A DNA stretch of 64,000 nucleotides from Thermovenabulum sp049723235. GTDB taxonomy: Bacteria; Bacillota; Thermosediminibacteria; Thermosediminibacterales; Thermosediminibacteraceae. Location: assembly GCF_049723235.1 (NCBI RefSeq), contig NZ_JBNARB010000007.1, positions 18,873 to 82,872 of the forward strand, in the 5' to 3' direction. Of this stretch, positions 1 through 8,642 are shown piece after piece; positions within the stretch are counted from its first letter, which is position 1, and every line of letters starts with the position of its first letter. The notes below the pieces were generated by a model that saw only the letters and a program-made list of their open reading frames with translations, was not told the origin of the DNA and did not search any database. A program made the translations under genes and the position numbers.

Positions 1-38
1 GTCAATAAATATAATATGAAAAATTAGTTTAATTTGTT

Positions 39-1040
39 TCAAAAAGAGATAGCTTTTTTGTTAAAATCTTCTTCGTAAAACTCTTGATAAATTTTTAGTG
101 CAGCTTCTTTGGCAGACCAGCGATTCAACTGGACTTTGTATGTGCAGTTGCCGAAACAAACCTCTTTATAATCGTACTGTTTTAAAATATTAATTACTTT
201 CCTTTCTTCAGATTTACTCAGCCTGTTTTCTCTGCCAAAAATCAATGATAGCTCCTCATCTTTTATTACAATCCCGGTGATAGATTCTTTTGAATCGTTA
301 AAGCCCACAAGGGTACCTTCCCCATCGCAAAAAGTAGATTTTACATAGAAGGGCATTTTAAAACTTTTTGCGTATTCCACCGCTTTGGGGTGCATCACTT
401 TAGCTCCGCATACGGCCATGTTTATCATTTCGTCAAAAGACAGGTTTTTCAAAAATTTGGTTAAAGGATAAATAGAGGGATCAATAACAGCTACACCCGG
501 CACATCGGTATATATTTCCACTACATCTGCTTTTAAATACCCGCCCAGCACGATAGCGGTAATATCGCTTCCGCCTCTGCCCAGAGTTGTAATTTCAAAG
601 TCTTCAGTGCAACCTTGAAATCCTGCTACTACAGGAATTTTCCCCTCTTTAAGCAGCTTTTTTATCTTTTCGGTTTTTACCTCTTTTACAGCGGCATTAG
701 AGAAATTGCTGTCCGTCGTAATACCCGCCTGAAAACCGGTTAAAGCCACCGCTTCATAACCTTCCCCTTCAAGCATAGCGCAAACAACCACCGAAGATAT
801 TATCTCTCCGCAGGACATCAAAAGATCTAAATTCCGCAAATTTGTTTTATTGTAATGCTGGAAGGCTAAATCCAGCAGGGTATCCGTAGCATAGGGATCG
901 TTTTTCCTTCCCATAGCTGAAACCACCACTACCACATCGTTTCCCTCTTTTTTTGCTTTCACTATCTTGCTTACAGCCTTTTTCCTGTTTTCTAAGGTAT
1001 TCAAAGATGATCCTCCGAATTTTTGGACCACAAGTGCCAT
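39..1040 (-). CDS. Aspartate kinase, short form
   Basis: Phosphorylates aspartate with ATP, the first step of the aspartate family and diaminopimelate pathways. The N-terminal 240 residues carry the amino-acid kinase signatures: VQKFGGSS at residues 5-12, a TLGRGGSD motif, and a YTDVPGV segment. The start is set by an AAAGGAGGT site six bases upstream of the ATG. At 333 residues it is clearly shorter than the usual 400-450, because only about 80 residues follow the kinase domain, enough for one ACT-like module rather than the usual two. It may therefore lack normal allosteric feedback, which is inference. It stands alone, divergent from the symporter operon. Kinase identity is firm; its pathway role and regulation are not. 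Confidence 0.85.
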   Translation of the reverse strand: MALVVQKFGGSSLNTLENRKKAVSKIVKAKKEGNDVVVVVSAMGRKNDPYATDTLLDLAFQHYNKTNLRNLDLLMSCGEIISSVVVCAMLEGEGYEAVALTGFQAGITTDSNFSNAAVKEVKTEKIKKLLKEGKIPVVAGFQGCTEDFEITTLGRGGSDITAIVLGGYLKADVVEIYTDVPGVAVIDPSIYPLTKFLKNLSFDEMINMAVCGAKVMHPKAVEYAKSFKMPFYVKSTFCDGEGTLVGFNDSKESITGIVIKDEELSLIFGRENRLSKSEERKVINILKQYDYKEVCFGNCTYKVQLNRWSAKEAALKIYQEFYEEDFNKKAISF

Positions 1041-1235
1041 AACCGTACCTCCTTTCGAAAATTAAACAAAATAATGTCTTTTTATCGTAGACAATTGTTT
1101 ATAATATAAAAACATATTGGTATATTATATTCGACGCAAATTTAAAATATCCTTTTTTTGAAATTATTTTGCTATTCTGTATTTATATATTAAATTTCCT
1201 CATGAGTAATTATTTACAATTTTTTTACTATTAAC

Positions 1236-1277
1236 TTGAAAATAATATTCAGGTTATTTATAATGATTGTATACAAT
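1236..1277 (+). promoter_or_regulatory. Sigma-A promoter with palindromic operator before the symporter operon
   Basis: A TTGAAA -35 box (1236-1241), a 17-base spacer and a perfect TATAAT -10 box (1259-1264) are followed at once by the perfect 12-base palindrome ATTGTATACAAT (1266-1277), which would lie over the transcription start. A related TTGTATATAACAA sequence begins at 1291. The placement suggests a repressor operator; the half-site resembles those bound by FadR-type GntR regulators, but no such regulator is in the window. The remaining part of this 423-base gap, 1041-1235, is AT-rich and must hold the aspartate kinase promoter, but I see no convincing boxes there. Confidence 0.6.
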
Positions 1278-1337
1278 AATATAGTTGTCCTTGTATATAA
1301 CAATTGGAATTTATGAAGGCAATGAGGAGGTGATACC

Positions 1338-1442
1338 TTGGCACAATTATTTATCTATTTATTTCTGTTTTTTGTCCCATTGTTTATCAGTATAGTTATA
1401 TCAATACTTTTTTTCACGGGAAAGTTTTATAATTTTAATTAA
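1338..1442 (+). CDS. 34-residue membrane peptide, candidate symporter accessory subunit
   Basis: A TTG codon follows an exceptionally strong ribosome site, GAGGAGGTGAT, complementary to the 16S rRNA tail, and opens a 34-codon frame ending in TAA 21 bases before the symporter start. The peptide is MAQLFIYLF at its start, is almost entirely hydrophobic to about residue 27, and ends in a short polar tail (TGKFYNFN), so it is one membrane span. Several sodium-solute symporters of this superfamily have a tiny accessory protein encoded just upstream, and the position and shape fit that pattern. I do not recognise the sequence as any named family. A translated leader peptide is the alternative. Confidence 0.55.
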   Translation: MAQLFIYLFLFFVPLFISIVISILFFTGKFYNFN

Positions 1443-1463
1443 TTAAATTGAGGGGGGATTTTC

Positions 1464-2918
1464 TTGATAAATTTAGTAATTTTTATTGCCTACCTTTTCT
1501 TATTGATTCTCATCGGCTTTATTACATACCTGAGGGCAAAATCCTACAGTGATTACACCATTGCCGGAAGAAGCAATAACAAATGGATAACAGCAATTTC
1601 AGCGGAATCTTCTGATATGAGCGGATGGTTGCTGTTAGGTTTACCTGGCATGGCCTTTGCGTCAGGATTTGGCTCCATCTGGGTAATTATCGGAATTTTG
1701 GCAGGTACCCTTTTTAACTGGATAATAGTTGCAAATCGTCTAAGAACAATAACCGAATACTACAATGCAGTAACATTGATCGATTATTTTGAAAAAAGAT
1801 TAAACGATAATAAAGGAACAATCAGCCTTCTTTCAGGCATTATTATCATAGTTTTCATGATTATAAACTCTTCAGCAGAAATCATTGGAAGCGGTAAACT
1901 ATTAAACGCCGCCTTTGGTTTCGATTATAATACCGGCATTTATATAGGTCTTGGCATTGTATTAATTTATACCTTCTTAGGCGGTTTTTTGGCAGTCAGC
2001 TGGAGTAATTTAGTTCAAGGGTCATTAATGTTCATCGCCTTAATATTGGTTCCTCTTGTTTCATTGTTTCATGTAGGTGGACTTAACAATGCAGTTTTAA
2101 ATTTATTACAGCAGGATAAAAATTTCTTTTACTTTTTAAGTGGAAGTAAAGGATTCTGGCCAATTTTTAGTTTAATAATGGGTGGTATTGGAATAGGCAT
2201 AGGTTACCCAGGACAACCTCATATATTGACGAATTTTATGTCCATAAAAGATCCAAAAGAGATAAAAGATTCTACTCTTATTGCAATGATATGGGTGGGA
2301 CTCACCACATACGGAGCTGCCATAATCGGTATTTTAGGAAGGGCACTATATCCGGGAACTGAAGATCCGGAGCAAATATTTATAGTGTTATCTAAAAATC
2401 TATTTCCTAATTATACTCTCGGTATATTTGCCGCTGCTGTAATGGCTGCAATTTTATCTTCTGTAAGTGCATACCTACTGGTGGCTGCTGCCTCATTCGC
2501 ATCAAATATATATACCCGATTCATTAAGGTTACGAGCGAAAACCAGCTGATTTTAGTCCAAAGAATTTCTGTAATTATAATCTCTGTATTGTCATTGCTA
2601 ATGTCTTTATCAGGCGGCCTTGTTTTCAAAGTGGCTCTGTATGCCTGGGGAGGTTTAGCCGCCTGCTTTGGCCCCCTGGTAATTTTTTCTTTATACTGGC
2701 CAAAATTGAATAAACAGGGCGCTATAGGAAGCATGATTGTAGGAATGGTAACTATTCTTTTATGGTACAATCTTGGTTTATCCAATTATATTTACGAATT
2801 AATTCCGGGATTCACACTAAGTATTCTATCACTCCTAATTATTAGCAAGATAACCGGAGGTCCCGATAAAACTACCGAAGAAAAATTTTTAAATTATCTT
2901 TTAAATCAAAAGAGGTGA
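1464..2918 (+). CDS. Sodium:solute symporter, PutP (SSS) family
   Basis: Secondary transporter that moves a small solute inward with sodium. The hallmark SAESSDMSGWLLLGLPG stretch near residues 46-62 is the sodium-site region of PutP (Asp-51 matching the essential Asp-55 of the E. coli protein). About 13 membrane spans are visible over 484 residues, the normal length. The TTG start follows a GAGGGGGG site. The overall resemblance is to proline permease, but the gene next to it is not a proline catabolic gene, so the substrate is left open. It is the second cistron of an operon with the upstream peptide and the downstream BPL_N-type protein, which starts six bases after its stop. Confidence 0.85.
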   Translation: MINLVIFIAYLFLLILIGFITYLRAKSYSDYTIAGRSNNKWITAISAESSDMSGWLLLGLPGMAFASGFGSIWVIIGILAGTLFNWIIVANRLRTITEYYNAVTLIDYFEKRLNDNKGTISLLSGIIIIVFMIINSSAEIIGSGKLLNAAFGFDYNTGIYIGLGIVLIYTFLGGFLAVSWSNLVQGSLMFIALILVPLVSLFHVGGLNNAVLNLLQQDKNFFYFLSGSKGFWPIFSLIMGGIGIGIGYPGQPHILTNFMSIKDPKEIKDSTLIAMIWVGLTTYGAAIIGILGRALYPGTEDPEQIFIVLSKNLFPNYTLGIFAAAVMAAILSSVSAYLLVAAASFASNIYTRFIKVTSENQLILVQRISVIIISVLSLLMSLSGGLVFKVALYAWGGLAACFGPLVIFSLYWPKLNKQGAIGSMIVGMVTILLWYNLGLSNYIYELIPGFTLSILSLLIISKITGGPDKTTEEKFLNYLLNQKR

Positions 2919-2924
2919 TGCCAT

Positions 2925-4028
2925 ATGCCTCAAGAAAATTATATAATTGTCCCCATGGATAGATTGGGGGTAACCTGTGTTCAAAAAGACCTGGTAAAAA
3001 CAATTAATATTATTAATTCTTTTATATCTCAAAAAAAAGATGTCTACTGGTTAACTTCCGAAGCCAAAATTCATACTGAAGAATTTCCCGAAGGACATTT
3101 TTTTGCTCCAGGAGCGTTTATTGTCAAAAAAGATACTGATATCATCGAAATATTGAAAAAAGGTGAAGTTTATTTCTCTGGAATAGTCTCAGATTTTAAA
3201 ATAGAAAATAGTATAAGATTATCAAAAAAGAAGATAGCCCTTTATACCGGAAAAGGTGCAGCGGAGTTCTGCTTAAATCCATTGATTGAAGTAATTCGTG
3301 AAATGGGATTTAACTATGAAAATGTCAATGATCATGATATACGAAAGGGATTACTGGACTCTTTTGATATTCTCATCGTACCCGGCGGTCCCGACGCAGG
3401 AGAATCCTATTACCATGGCCTTGGCAACAAAGGATACAGTATATTAAAAGAATATATTTCTTCAAAGGGTAATTATTTGGGTATTTGCGCCGGTGCATAT
3501 CTTCCTTTAACTTCTACTTCGGAAAACAATAGATTCTGGCTTAACCTCGTTGATGCCACTGATGAACAGGAATTGGACTACTGGCGGACAGGTACCGGTT
3601 TTTTACGAATAAAAATTATAGAAAATGCTCATCCCTTTGCTTTTGGTTTAACAGCAGGAAATATAAACACCTTAGACATGGTATACTGGGAAGGTCCGGC
3701 AATAAAGCCTTTATCCCCTAAGGTGAAATCTCTTGCGATTTTTGATGATTTTATTGCTTCAGGTACCAGCACCGATTATCCACGGTGGGACCTCCTCGAC
3801 AATACTCCGGCTAAGGATGCTATTAATAATTGGTACAATATACTCACCAGGGAACGATTCAATAAATATTTAAAAAACTTTTCAGCAGTTATAGAAACAA
3901 GAATTAACAATAACAAGATTTTATTATATTCTCCCCATGCTGAATTTGGAAATATAGGAATTACACAAAGAAAATACAGCCAAGTTTACCTTTTAATTTC
4001 TAACGGATTGTTTTATCTAAGTTTTTAA
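2925..4028 (+). CDS. BPL_N/glutamine-amidotransferase-like protein of unknown function
   Basis: A 367-residue soluble protein whose central part (residues about 100-280) has the class I glutamine amidotransferase-like fold found at the N terminus of eukaryotic biotin-protein ligase: a VPGGPDAGE turn and the nucleophile elbow GICAGAYL, with the Cys of GICAG as the candidate catalytic residue. The first 100 residues are not recognised. Stand-alone bacterial BPL_N proteins have no established reaction. It is translationally linked to the sodium symporter, so it may process whatever that transporter imports; this is inference. A strong terminator follows directly. Confidence 0.65.
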   Translation: MPQENYIIVPMDRLGVTCVQKDLVKTINIINSFISQKKDVYWLTSEAKIHTEEFPEGHFFAPGAFIVKKDTDIIEILKKGEVYFSGIVSDFKIENSIRLSKKKIALYTGKGAAEFCLNPLIEVIREMGFNYENVNDHDIRKGLLDSFDILIVPGGPDAGESYYHGLGNKGYSILKEYISSKGNYLGICAGAYLPLTSTSENNRFWLNLVDATDEQELDYWRTGTGFLRIKIIENAHPFAFGLTAGNINTLDMVYWEGPAIKPLSPKVKSLAIFDDFIASGTSTDYPRWDLLDNTPAKDAINNWYNILTRERFNKYLKNFSAVIETRINNNKILLYSPHAEFGNIGITQRKYSQVYLLISNGLFYLSF

Positions 4029-4041
4029 TCTTGAATCAAAA

Positions 4042-4082
4042 AAAGCCCCCGGGGTTTAACTGATTTAAACCCCGGGGGCTTT
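4042..4082. terminator. Bidirectional intrinsic terminator
   Basis: An 18-base perfect stem (arms 4042-4059 and 4065-4082) with a five-base loop, rich in GC at its centre and flanked by A and T runs on both sides. It separates the convergent symporter operon and the nucleoside operon and can serve both. Confidence 0.9.
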
Positions 4083-4084
4083 GT

Positions 4085-4906
4085 TTAATGAATTCTTTCT
4101 ATAAATCTCAAAATTATATCGATAAATTTTTTGCCGGCTTTTTTTGAAATATCGAGCACCTCTTCATGGGAAAGAGGTTCTTTATTTATTCCCGCCGCCA
4201 TATTTGTTATAAGAGAAACACCGAAAACCCTTATACCCATCTGTCTTGCCGCAATTACCTCGGGAACGGTGGACATCCCCACCGCATCCGCTCCAAGGAT
4301 TTTAAGCATCTTTATCTCCGCCGGCGTCTCGTACGAGGGTCCTTTAAAAAAAGCATAAACCCCTTCTTTAAATTTTACTCCCGATTCTTCAAAGACCTGC
4401 CGGGCTATCATCCTTAATTTCTCATCATAGGCCAAGGTCATATCGAAAAATCTCGGTCCAAGCTCTTCTATTTCTTCACCAATTACGGGGTTTTCTCCGG
4501 TAAAATTTATATGGTCTTTTATTACCATAAGATCCCCCGGTCTTAAATCTTCATTTATTCCCCCTGCGGCATTGGAGACAATTAAAGTGTTTATGCCCAG
4601 TAGTCCGAGCACCCTTACGCCAAAAGCCACTTTATTTACAGGATAACCTTCGTAAAGGTGAAAACGCCCCTGCATCATAACTACATCCTTACCGCAAAGT
4701 TTACCGAATATCAGATTACCCCTGTGTCCCTTCACGGTGGAAGCGGGAAATCCCGGAATATCCCTATAGGGTATTATTACGGGGTCTTTTGCAAGATCTC
4801 CCAGTTCCCCTAAGCCGCTTCCCAGTATTATTCCTATTTCAGGTTTTCTATTAACCTTCTCCTTCAGAAAAGCAAGGGCATTAAAAAGTTCCTCTTTATA
4901 ACTCAT
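4085..4906 (-). CDS. punA: Purine nucleoside phosphorylase
   Basis: Cleaves inosine and guanosine (and deoxy forms) with phosphate to the free base and (deoxy)ribose-1-phosphate. The 273-residue length and motifs fit the trimeric, low-molecular-weight class: GSGLGELG near residue 29 for phosphate, GRFHLYEGY near 80, SNAAGGI near 112 and the ADAVGMST segment near 205. Last gene of the nucleoside operon, 27 bases after deoB, which converts its sugar phosphate product to the 5-phosphate. The intrinsic terminator is only a few bases beyond its stop. Confidence 0.93.
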   Translation of the reverse strand: MSYKEELFNALAFLKEKVNRKPEIGIILGSGLGELGDLAKDPVIIPYRDIPGFPASTVKGHRGNLIFGKLCGKDVVMMQGRFHLYEGYPVNKVAFGVRVLGLLGINTLIVSNAAGGINEDLRPGDLMVIKDHINFTGENPVIGEEIEELGPRFFDMTLAYDEKLRMIARQVFEESGVKFKEGVYAFFKGPSYETPAEIKMLKILGADAVGMSTVPEVIAARQMGIRVFGVSLITNMAAGINKEPLSHEEVLDISKKAGKKFIDIILRFIERIH

Positions 4907-4933
4907 AGTCCAATATCCCGCCCTTTCGGCCTT

Positions 4934-6103
4934 TTATTTTATTTTATCAAAAAAGCTGCACCCGTGTTTTAAACGCTCACATTCCAGCATTTCCGCTACC
5001 GTTTGCCCTATATCCGAAAAGCTTTTCAATGTACCCAGATTTACCCCGCTTTTTAATTGCTGGCCGTACACCAGAACCGGAACGTACTCTCTGGAGTGAT
5101 CGGTGCTTTCAGTAGTGGGGTCACAACCGTGATCGGCGGTGATAATAAGGCAATCGGCTTTTCTCATTTGAGAAAGAATTTCCGGTATTCTTTTATCAAA
5201 CTCTTCTAAGGCTTTTGCATAACCTTCCGCGTTGTTTCTGTGTCCGTAAATCATATCAAAATCTACGAGATTTGTGAAAATAAGACCTTTTTTTGCCCTG
5301 CTCATTGCTTCAAGGGTTTTATCAACCCCATCCATATTTCCCTCCGTATGTATCTCCTGGGTAAGTCCTTTTCCTGCAAAAATGTCCCCTATTTTTCCGA
5401 TTCCCCATACTTCATAGCCTTTATTTTTTACTTTATCCAGCAGGGTATCCTCCGGTGGCTTTAAAGAAAAGTCCTTCCTGTTATAAGTTCTTGTAAAATT
5501 ACCGGGAGAGCCTACAAAAGGCCTGGCAATTACCCGGGCAACGGCGTGTTCTCCTGAAAGCAGTTCCCTTGCGATTTCGCAGTACCTGTAAAGCTCCTCG
5601 ACTGGAATTACCTCTTCATGGGCAGCTATTTGAAAAACGGAGTCCGCGGAAGTGTAGACTATGGGATAGCCGGTCTTCATGTGTTCTTCGCCCAATTTTT
5701 TGATTATTTCCGTTCCGGAGGCGGGGTAATTACCCAGGATCTTTCTTCCTATCCTTTTTTCAAACTCTGAAATAATCTCCCCGGGAAATCCGTGGGGGTA
5801 GACGGGAAAGGGCTTTTCAAGTATGAGCCCCGCAATTTCCCAGTGGCCGGTTGTTGTATCCTTGCCCGCTGATTTTTCCGCTGCTTTTCCGTAAGATGCT
5901 ATTGGGCTTTCAACGCTTTTTACACCCGGTATTTTTGCAATGTTACCCAGTCCCATTCTCTCCAAATTGGGTAAATTAAGTCCCCCAACTTTTTTTGCTG
6001 TATTTACCAGGGTGTTGCTTCCCTCATCGTTGAAAAGATTTGCGTCGGGAAGTTCACCAATGCCAACGCTGTCCAGAACTATGAGTATTACCCTTTCTAT
6101 CAC
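4934..6103 (-). CDS. deoB: Phosphopentomutase
   Basis: Interconverts (deoxy)ribose 1- and 5-phosphates, joining the two nucleoside phosphorylases of this operon to central metabolism. It has the alkaline-phosphatase-superfamily metal sites expected of DeoB: VLDSVGIGELPDA at residues 9-21, DTTTGHWE near 83, and the C-terminal ITADHGCDPT and DHSREYVPVL motifs. The 389-residue length is typical. The GTG start at 6103 has a GAGGTAGGT site upstream. No deoC aldolase is in the window, so the fate of deoxyribose-5-phosphate is not visible here. Confidence 0.94.
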   Translation of the reverse strand: MIERVILIVLDSVGIGELPDANLFNDEGSNTLVNTAKKVGGLNLPNLERMGLGNIAKIPGVKSVESPIASYGKAAEKSAGKDTTTGHWEIAGLILEKPFPVYPHGFPGEIISEFEKRIGRKILGNYPASGTEIIKKLGEEHMKTGYPIVYTSADSVFQIAAHEEVIPVEELYRYCEIARELLSGEHAVARVIARPFVGSPGNFTRTYNRKDFSLKPPEDTLLDKVKNKGYEVWGIGKIGDIFAGKGLTQEIHTEGNMDGVDKTLEAMSRAKKGLIFTNLVDFDMIYGHRNNAEGYAKALEEFDKRIPEILSQMRKADCLIITADHGCDPTTESTDHSREYVPVLVYGQQLKSGVNLGTLKSFSDIGQTVAEMLECERLKHGCSFFDKIK

Positions 6104-6118
6104 TTTACCTACCTCACT

Positions 6119-7453
6119 TCAGCTTTTATATTCTATAACTTCCTTACCGGTAATTTTCGCCCAGATTACGTTCCTTTTTGGCACGTATTCCCCGGTCAGG
6201 AGGAAGGATTCCTCAACTTCTTTCACCGCCCAGTTCAGCTTCTCCCTGTCATTGGCAAGAATACGGGCCAAGGGTTTATCCTTTTCGGCAAAATCTCCTA
6301 CTTTTTTGTATATCCAAATTCCCACACCCAAGTCGATATTATCTTCCTTTTTCTGTCTGCCAGCACCTAATTTCATTGCCGTAAGTCCTAATCTCAGGGC
6401 ATCAATTTCCTTAATGTATCCTTCTTTTCCGGGGTAAACCTCTAAGGTATACTTGGCTTTTGGCAAAAGGCTGTAATCCTCAATTACCCTTTCATCTCCG
6501 CCCTGAGCTCCTATGATTTCCTTTAGTTTAGTTAGAGCCCTGCCGTTTTTCATGTTCTCCTTCAGAGCATTTTCCGCTTCCTCTTTTTCTTTGTATTGCC
6601 CGGACAAAAGGAGCATTTCGGAACCCAGTTCAAGGCAAAGTCTAACCAGGTCCTCATGCCCATTTCCTTTTAAGGTCTCAATAGCTTCTATAACCTCAAT
6701 GGAATTTCCAATTGCAAGACCCAGAGGCTGATCCATATCCGTTACAAAAGCCACTGTTTCCCTTCCTGCAAGATTTCCTATCTTTACCATGAGTTCGGCG
6801 AGAGCCTTAGCTTCTTCATAGGTCTTCATGAAAGCCCCCCGCCCGAATTTTACATCGAGCACTATTTTATCCGCCCCGCCCGCAATTTTTTTACTCATAA
6901 TGGAGCTTGCTATCAAGGGTATCGAATCTACAGTGGCCGTAACATCCCTTAAGGCGTATAGTTTTTTATCTGCAGGGACCAAATTTTTCGATTGCCCCGT
7001 TATTGCCGCCCCTATCCTGTTTACATTTTCGACAAATTCATCCTGAGAAAGTTCCACTTTAAAGCCGGGAATCGATTCCAATTTATCAATGGTACCTCCT
7101 GTATGCCCGAGCCCTCTGCCGGACATTTTGGCAGCCTTTACCCCGCAGGAAGCCACAAGGGGTATAAGCACCAGTGTAGTGGTATCCGCTATTCCACCGC
7201 TGGAGTGTTTATCTACTTTTATTCCGTCTATTTTTGATAGGTCCACCATTTCTCCTGAAGAGGCCATAGCCAGTGTAAGATAGGTGGTTTCTTCTTCATC
7301 CATGCCCCGAAAATAAACGGCCATCAAAAATGCTGCTATCTGATAATCGGGAATTTCCCCCTCTACGTAACCCTTTATCAAAAATTCAATTTCTTCCCTT
7401 GAAAGTTTTTTTCCCCTTTTTTTCTTTTCGATTATTTCGGGAACAAAAATCAT
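6119..7453 (-). CDS. pdp: Pyrimidine-nucleoside phosphorylase
   Basis: Phosphorolysis of uridine, thymidine and deoxyuridine to base and sugar-1-phosphate. The thymidine/pyrimidine phosphorylase signature SGRGLGHTGGTIDKLES is intact at about residues 112-128, preceded by the phosphate loop KHSSGGIADTTTL. The 444-residue length matches the Bacillus and Geobacillus Pdp enzymes, with glycosyltransferase-like N-terminal, phosphorylase and C-terminal PYNP domains. An AAGGTG site precedes the ATG. It lies between cdd, which makes uridine from cytidine, and deoB, which takes its sugar phosphate. Confidence 0.93.
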   Translation of the reverse strand: MIFVPEIIEKKKRGKKLSREEIEFLIKGYVEGEIPDYQIAAFLMAVYFRGMDEEETTYLTLAMASSGEMVDLSKIDGIKVDKHSSGGIADTTTLVLIPLVASCGVKAAKMSGRGLGHTGGTIDKLESIPGFKVELSQDEFVENVNRIGAAITGQSKNLVPADKKLYALRDVTATVDSIPLIASSIMSKKIAGGADKIVLDVKFGRGAFMKTYEEAKALAELMVKIGNLAGRETVAFVTDMDQPLGLAIGNSIEVIEAIETLKGNGHEDLVRLCLELGSEMLLLSGQYKEKEEAENALKENMKNGRALTKLKEIIGAQGGDERVIEDYSLLPKAKYTLEVYPGKEGYIKEIDALRLGLTAMKLGAGRQKKEDNIDLGVGIWIYKKVGDFAEKDKPLARILANDREKLNWAVKEVEESFLLTGEYVPKRNVIWAKITGKEVIEYKS

Positions 7454-7475
7454 ACCATCACCTTCTTTACCAAAT

Positions 7476-7883
7476 TTACAGGGTAAAACCGTAGGGTAAA
7501 AGTTCTTCGGGAGTGGTTTTAATCACCCGGGAGCCATCCTTATTGGACAGTAGAATTTTTGCCCCTTTTGCCAGTTCGAGAATTACCTGCCGGCACGCAC
7601 CGCAGGGTGACACCGGCTCATCCACATCTGCAATTACCGCTAATGTTTCAATACGCCTTTCCCCTTCCGAAAGGGCTTTAAAAAGAGCCACCCGCTCGGC
7701 ACATACCGTAAGGCCAAAGGAAGCGTTCTCAATATTACAGCCGGTATATATTTTACCTTCTTTTGTTAAAATAGCGGCACCCACCTTAAATTTTGAATAG
7801 GGCGCATAGGCTTTATCTTTGGCTTCCAGCGCCTTAGAAATCAAATCCCTTTCTTTTATAGTTAAATCCTGAATAGAAAACAT
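7476..7883 (-). CDS. cdd: Cytidine deaminase
   Basis: Deaminates cytidine and deoxycytidine to uridine forms, feeding the adjacent pyrimidine phosphorylase. Zinc ligands and catalytic Glu are in place: CAE at residues 61-63 and PCGAC at 93-97, giving Cys-61, Cys-94 and Cys-97 with Glu-63. The 135-residue length is the tetrameric Bacillus type. Its ATG lies one base past the TAG of the regulator gene, so translation is probably coupled. Confidence 0.94.
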   Translation of the reverse strand: MFSIQDLTIKERDLISKALEAKDKAYAPYSKFKVGAAILTKEGKIYTGCNIENASFGLTVCAERVALFKALSEGERRIETLAVIADVDEPVSPCGACRQVILELAKGAKILLSNKDGSRVIKTTPEELLPYGFTL

Positions 7884-7884
7884 C

Positions 7885-8604
7885 CTACACCCTCTTTCTC
7901 ACTATGTAAAACCTGAATTTTTCCGGTGAAAAGTAATTGGAAGAATAAAATATGGGATTATTATTTTCATCAAAATGCAGCTGCTCCAGTAACAGTAATA
8001 CACCGGAAGCGGACTTCATCTCGAGCTTTTTATAAATATTCTTCACCTTAGCTTTTACGGGAATAACATCGGAAACTGCATAAGCTATATAGATGCCCAG
8101 ATCCTCCTGCAGGTATTGAAAAAGGGATTCCTTATTGAAATTGAACTCTTTTTTTACATATTTTGCCGGAATCCTGTCTATGCAGTAAAGCACCGGAATA
8201 TCATCCGCAGTCCTCACCCTCTGAATCCTGAATATATTGTCTTCTACAGGTATATTCATTAAAGCAGCTTCCTTTTCTGTGGGTTTTACCCTTTCAATCA
8301 ACACGTCTTTTGTCCCCGGCCGCATGCCCTGTTTTTCTATTAACCGGGTAATGCTTATTAGCTCTTCCATACCGCTTTTTATGACCCGGGGCCTGGTAAC
8401 AAAAGTTCCCACACCGTGGTATCTTTTTACATATCCTTCATCTTCCAGAATCCTGAGGGCTTCTCTCAAAGTTGCACGGCTTACCCCCAATTTCTTTGAA
8501 TACTCTATTTCCGAAGGCAGTCTTTCTCCTTCTTTTATTTCTCCTTTTTCTATCATCTCTTTTATTTTATTTAATACGTATTCAAATTTCGCAGGATGAT
8601 TCAC
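7885..8604 (-). CDS. GntR-family regulator, HutC subfamily, of the nucleoside operon
   Basis: A DNA-binding regulator of 239 residues. Residues 7-70 form the GntR winged helix (LPSEIEYSKKLGVSRATLREAL then ALRILEDEGYVKRYHGVGTFV), and the remainder is a UTRA ligand-sensing domain, which defines the HutC subfamily. It sits inside the operon it probably controls, so autoregulation by a nucleoside or sugar phosphate is likely; the candidate operator lies upstream of bmpA. The start is a GTG behind an AAGGGG site. Family assignment is firm; effector and direction of control are inferred. Confidence 0.85.
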   Translation of the reverse strand: MNHPAKFEYVLNKIKEMIEKGEIKEGERLPSEIEYSKKLGVSRATLREALRILEDEGYVKRYHGVGTFVTRPRVIKSGMEELISITRLIEKQGMRPGTKDVLIERVKPTEKEAALMNIPVEDNIFRIQRVRTADDIPVLYCIDRIPAKYVKKEFNFNKESLFQYLQEDLGIYIAYAVSDVIPVKAKVKNIYKKLEMKSASGVLLLLEQLHFDENNNPIFYSSNYFSPEKFRFYIVRKRV

Positions 8605-8642
8605 AAAACCGCAACCCCTTTTAAAAATATTATATATTAATA

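Noticed and set aside
1041..1463. Riboswitch or T-box in the long divergent gap before the symporter
   Set aside because: No T-box or riboswitch core motifs and no terminator hairpin were seen; a promoter, a palindrome and a short coding frame account for the right half.
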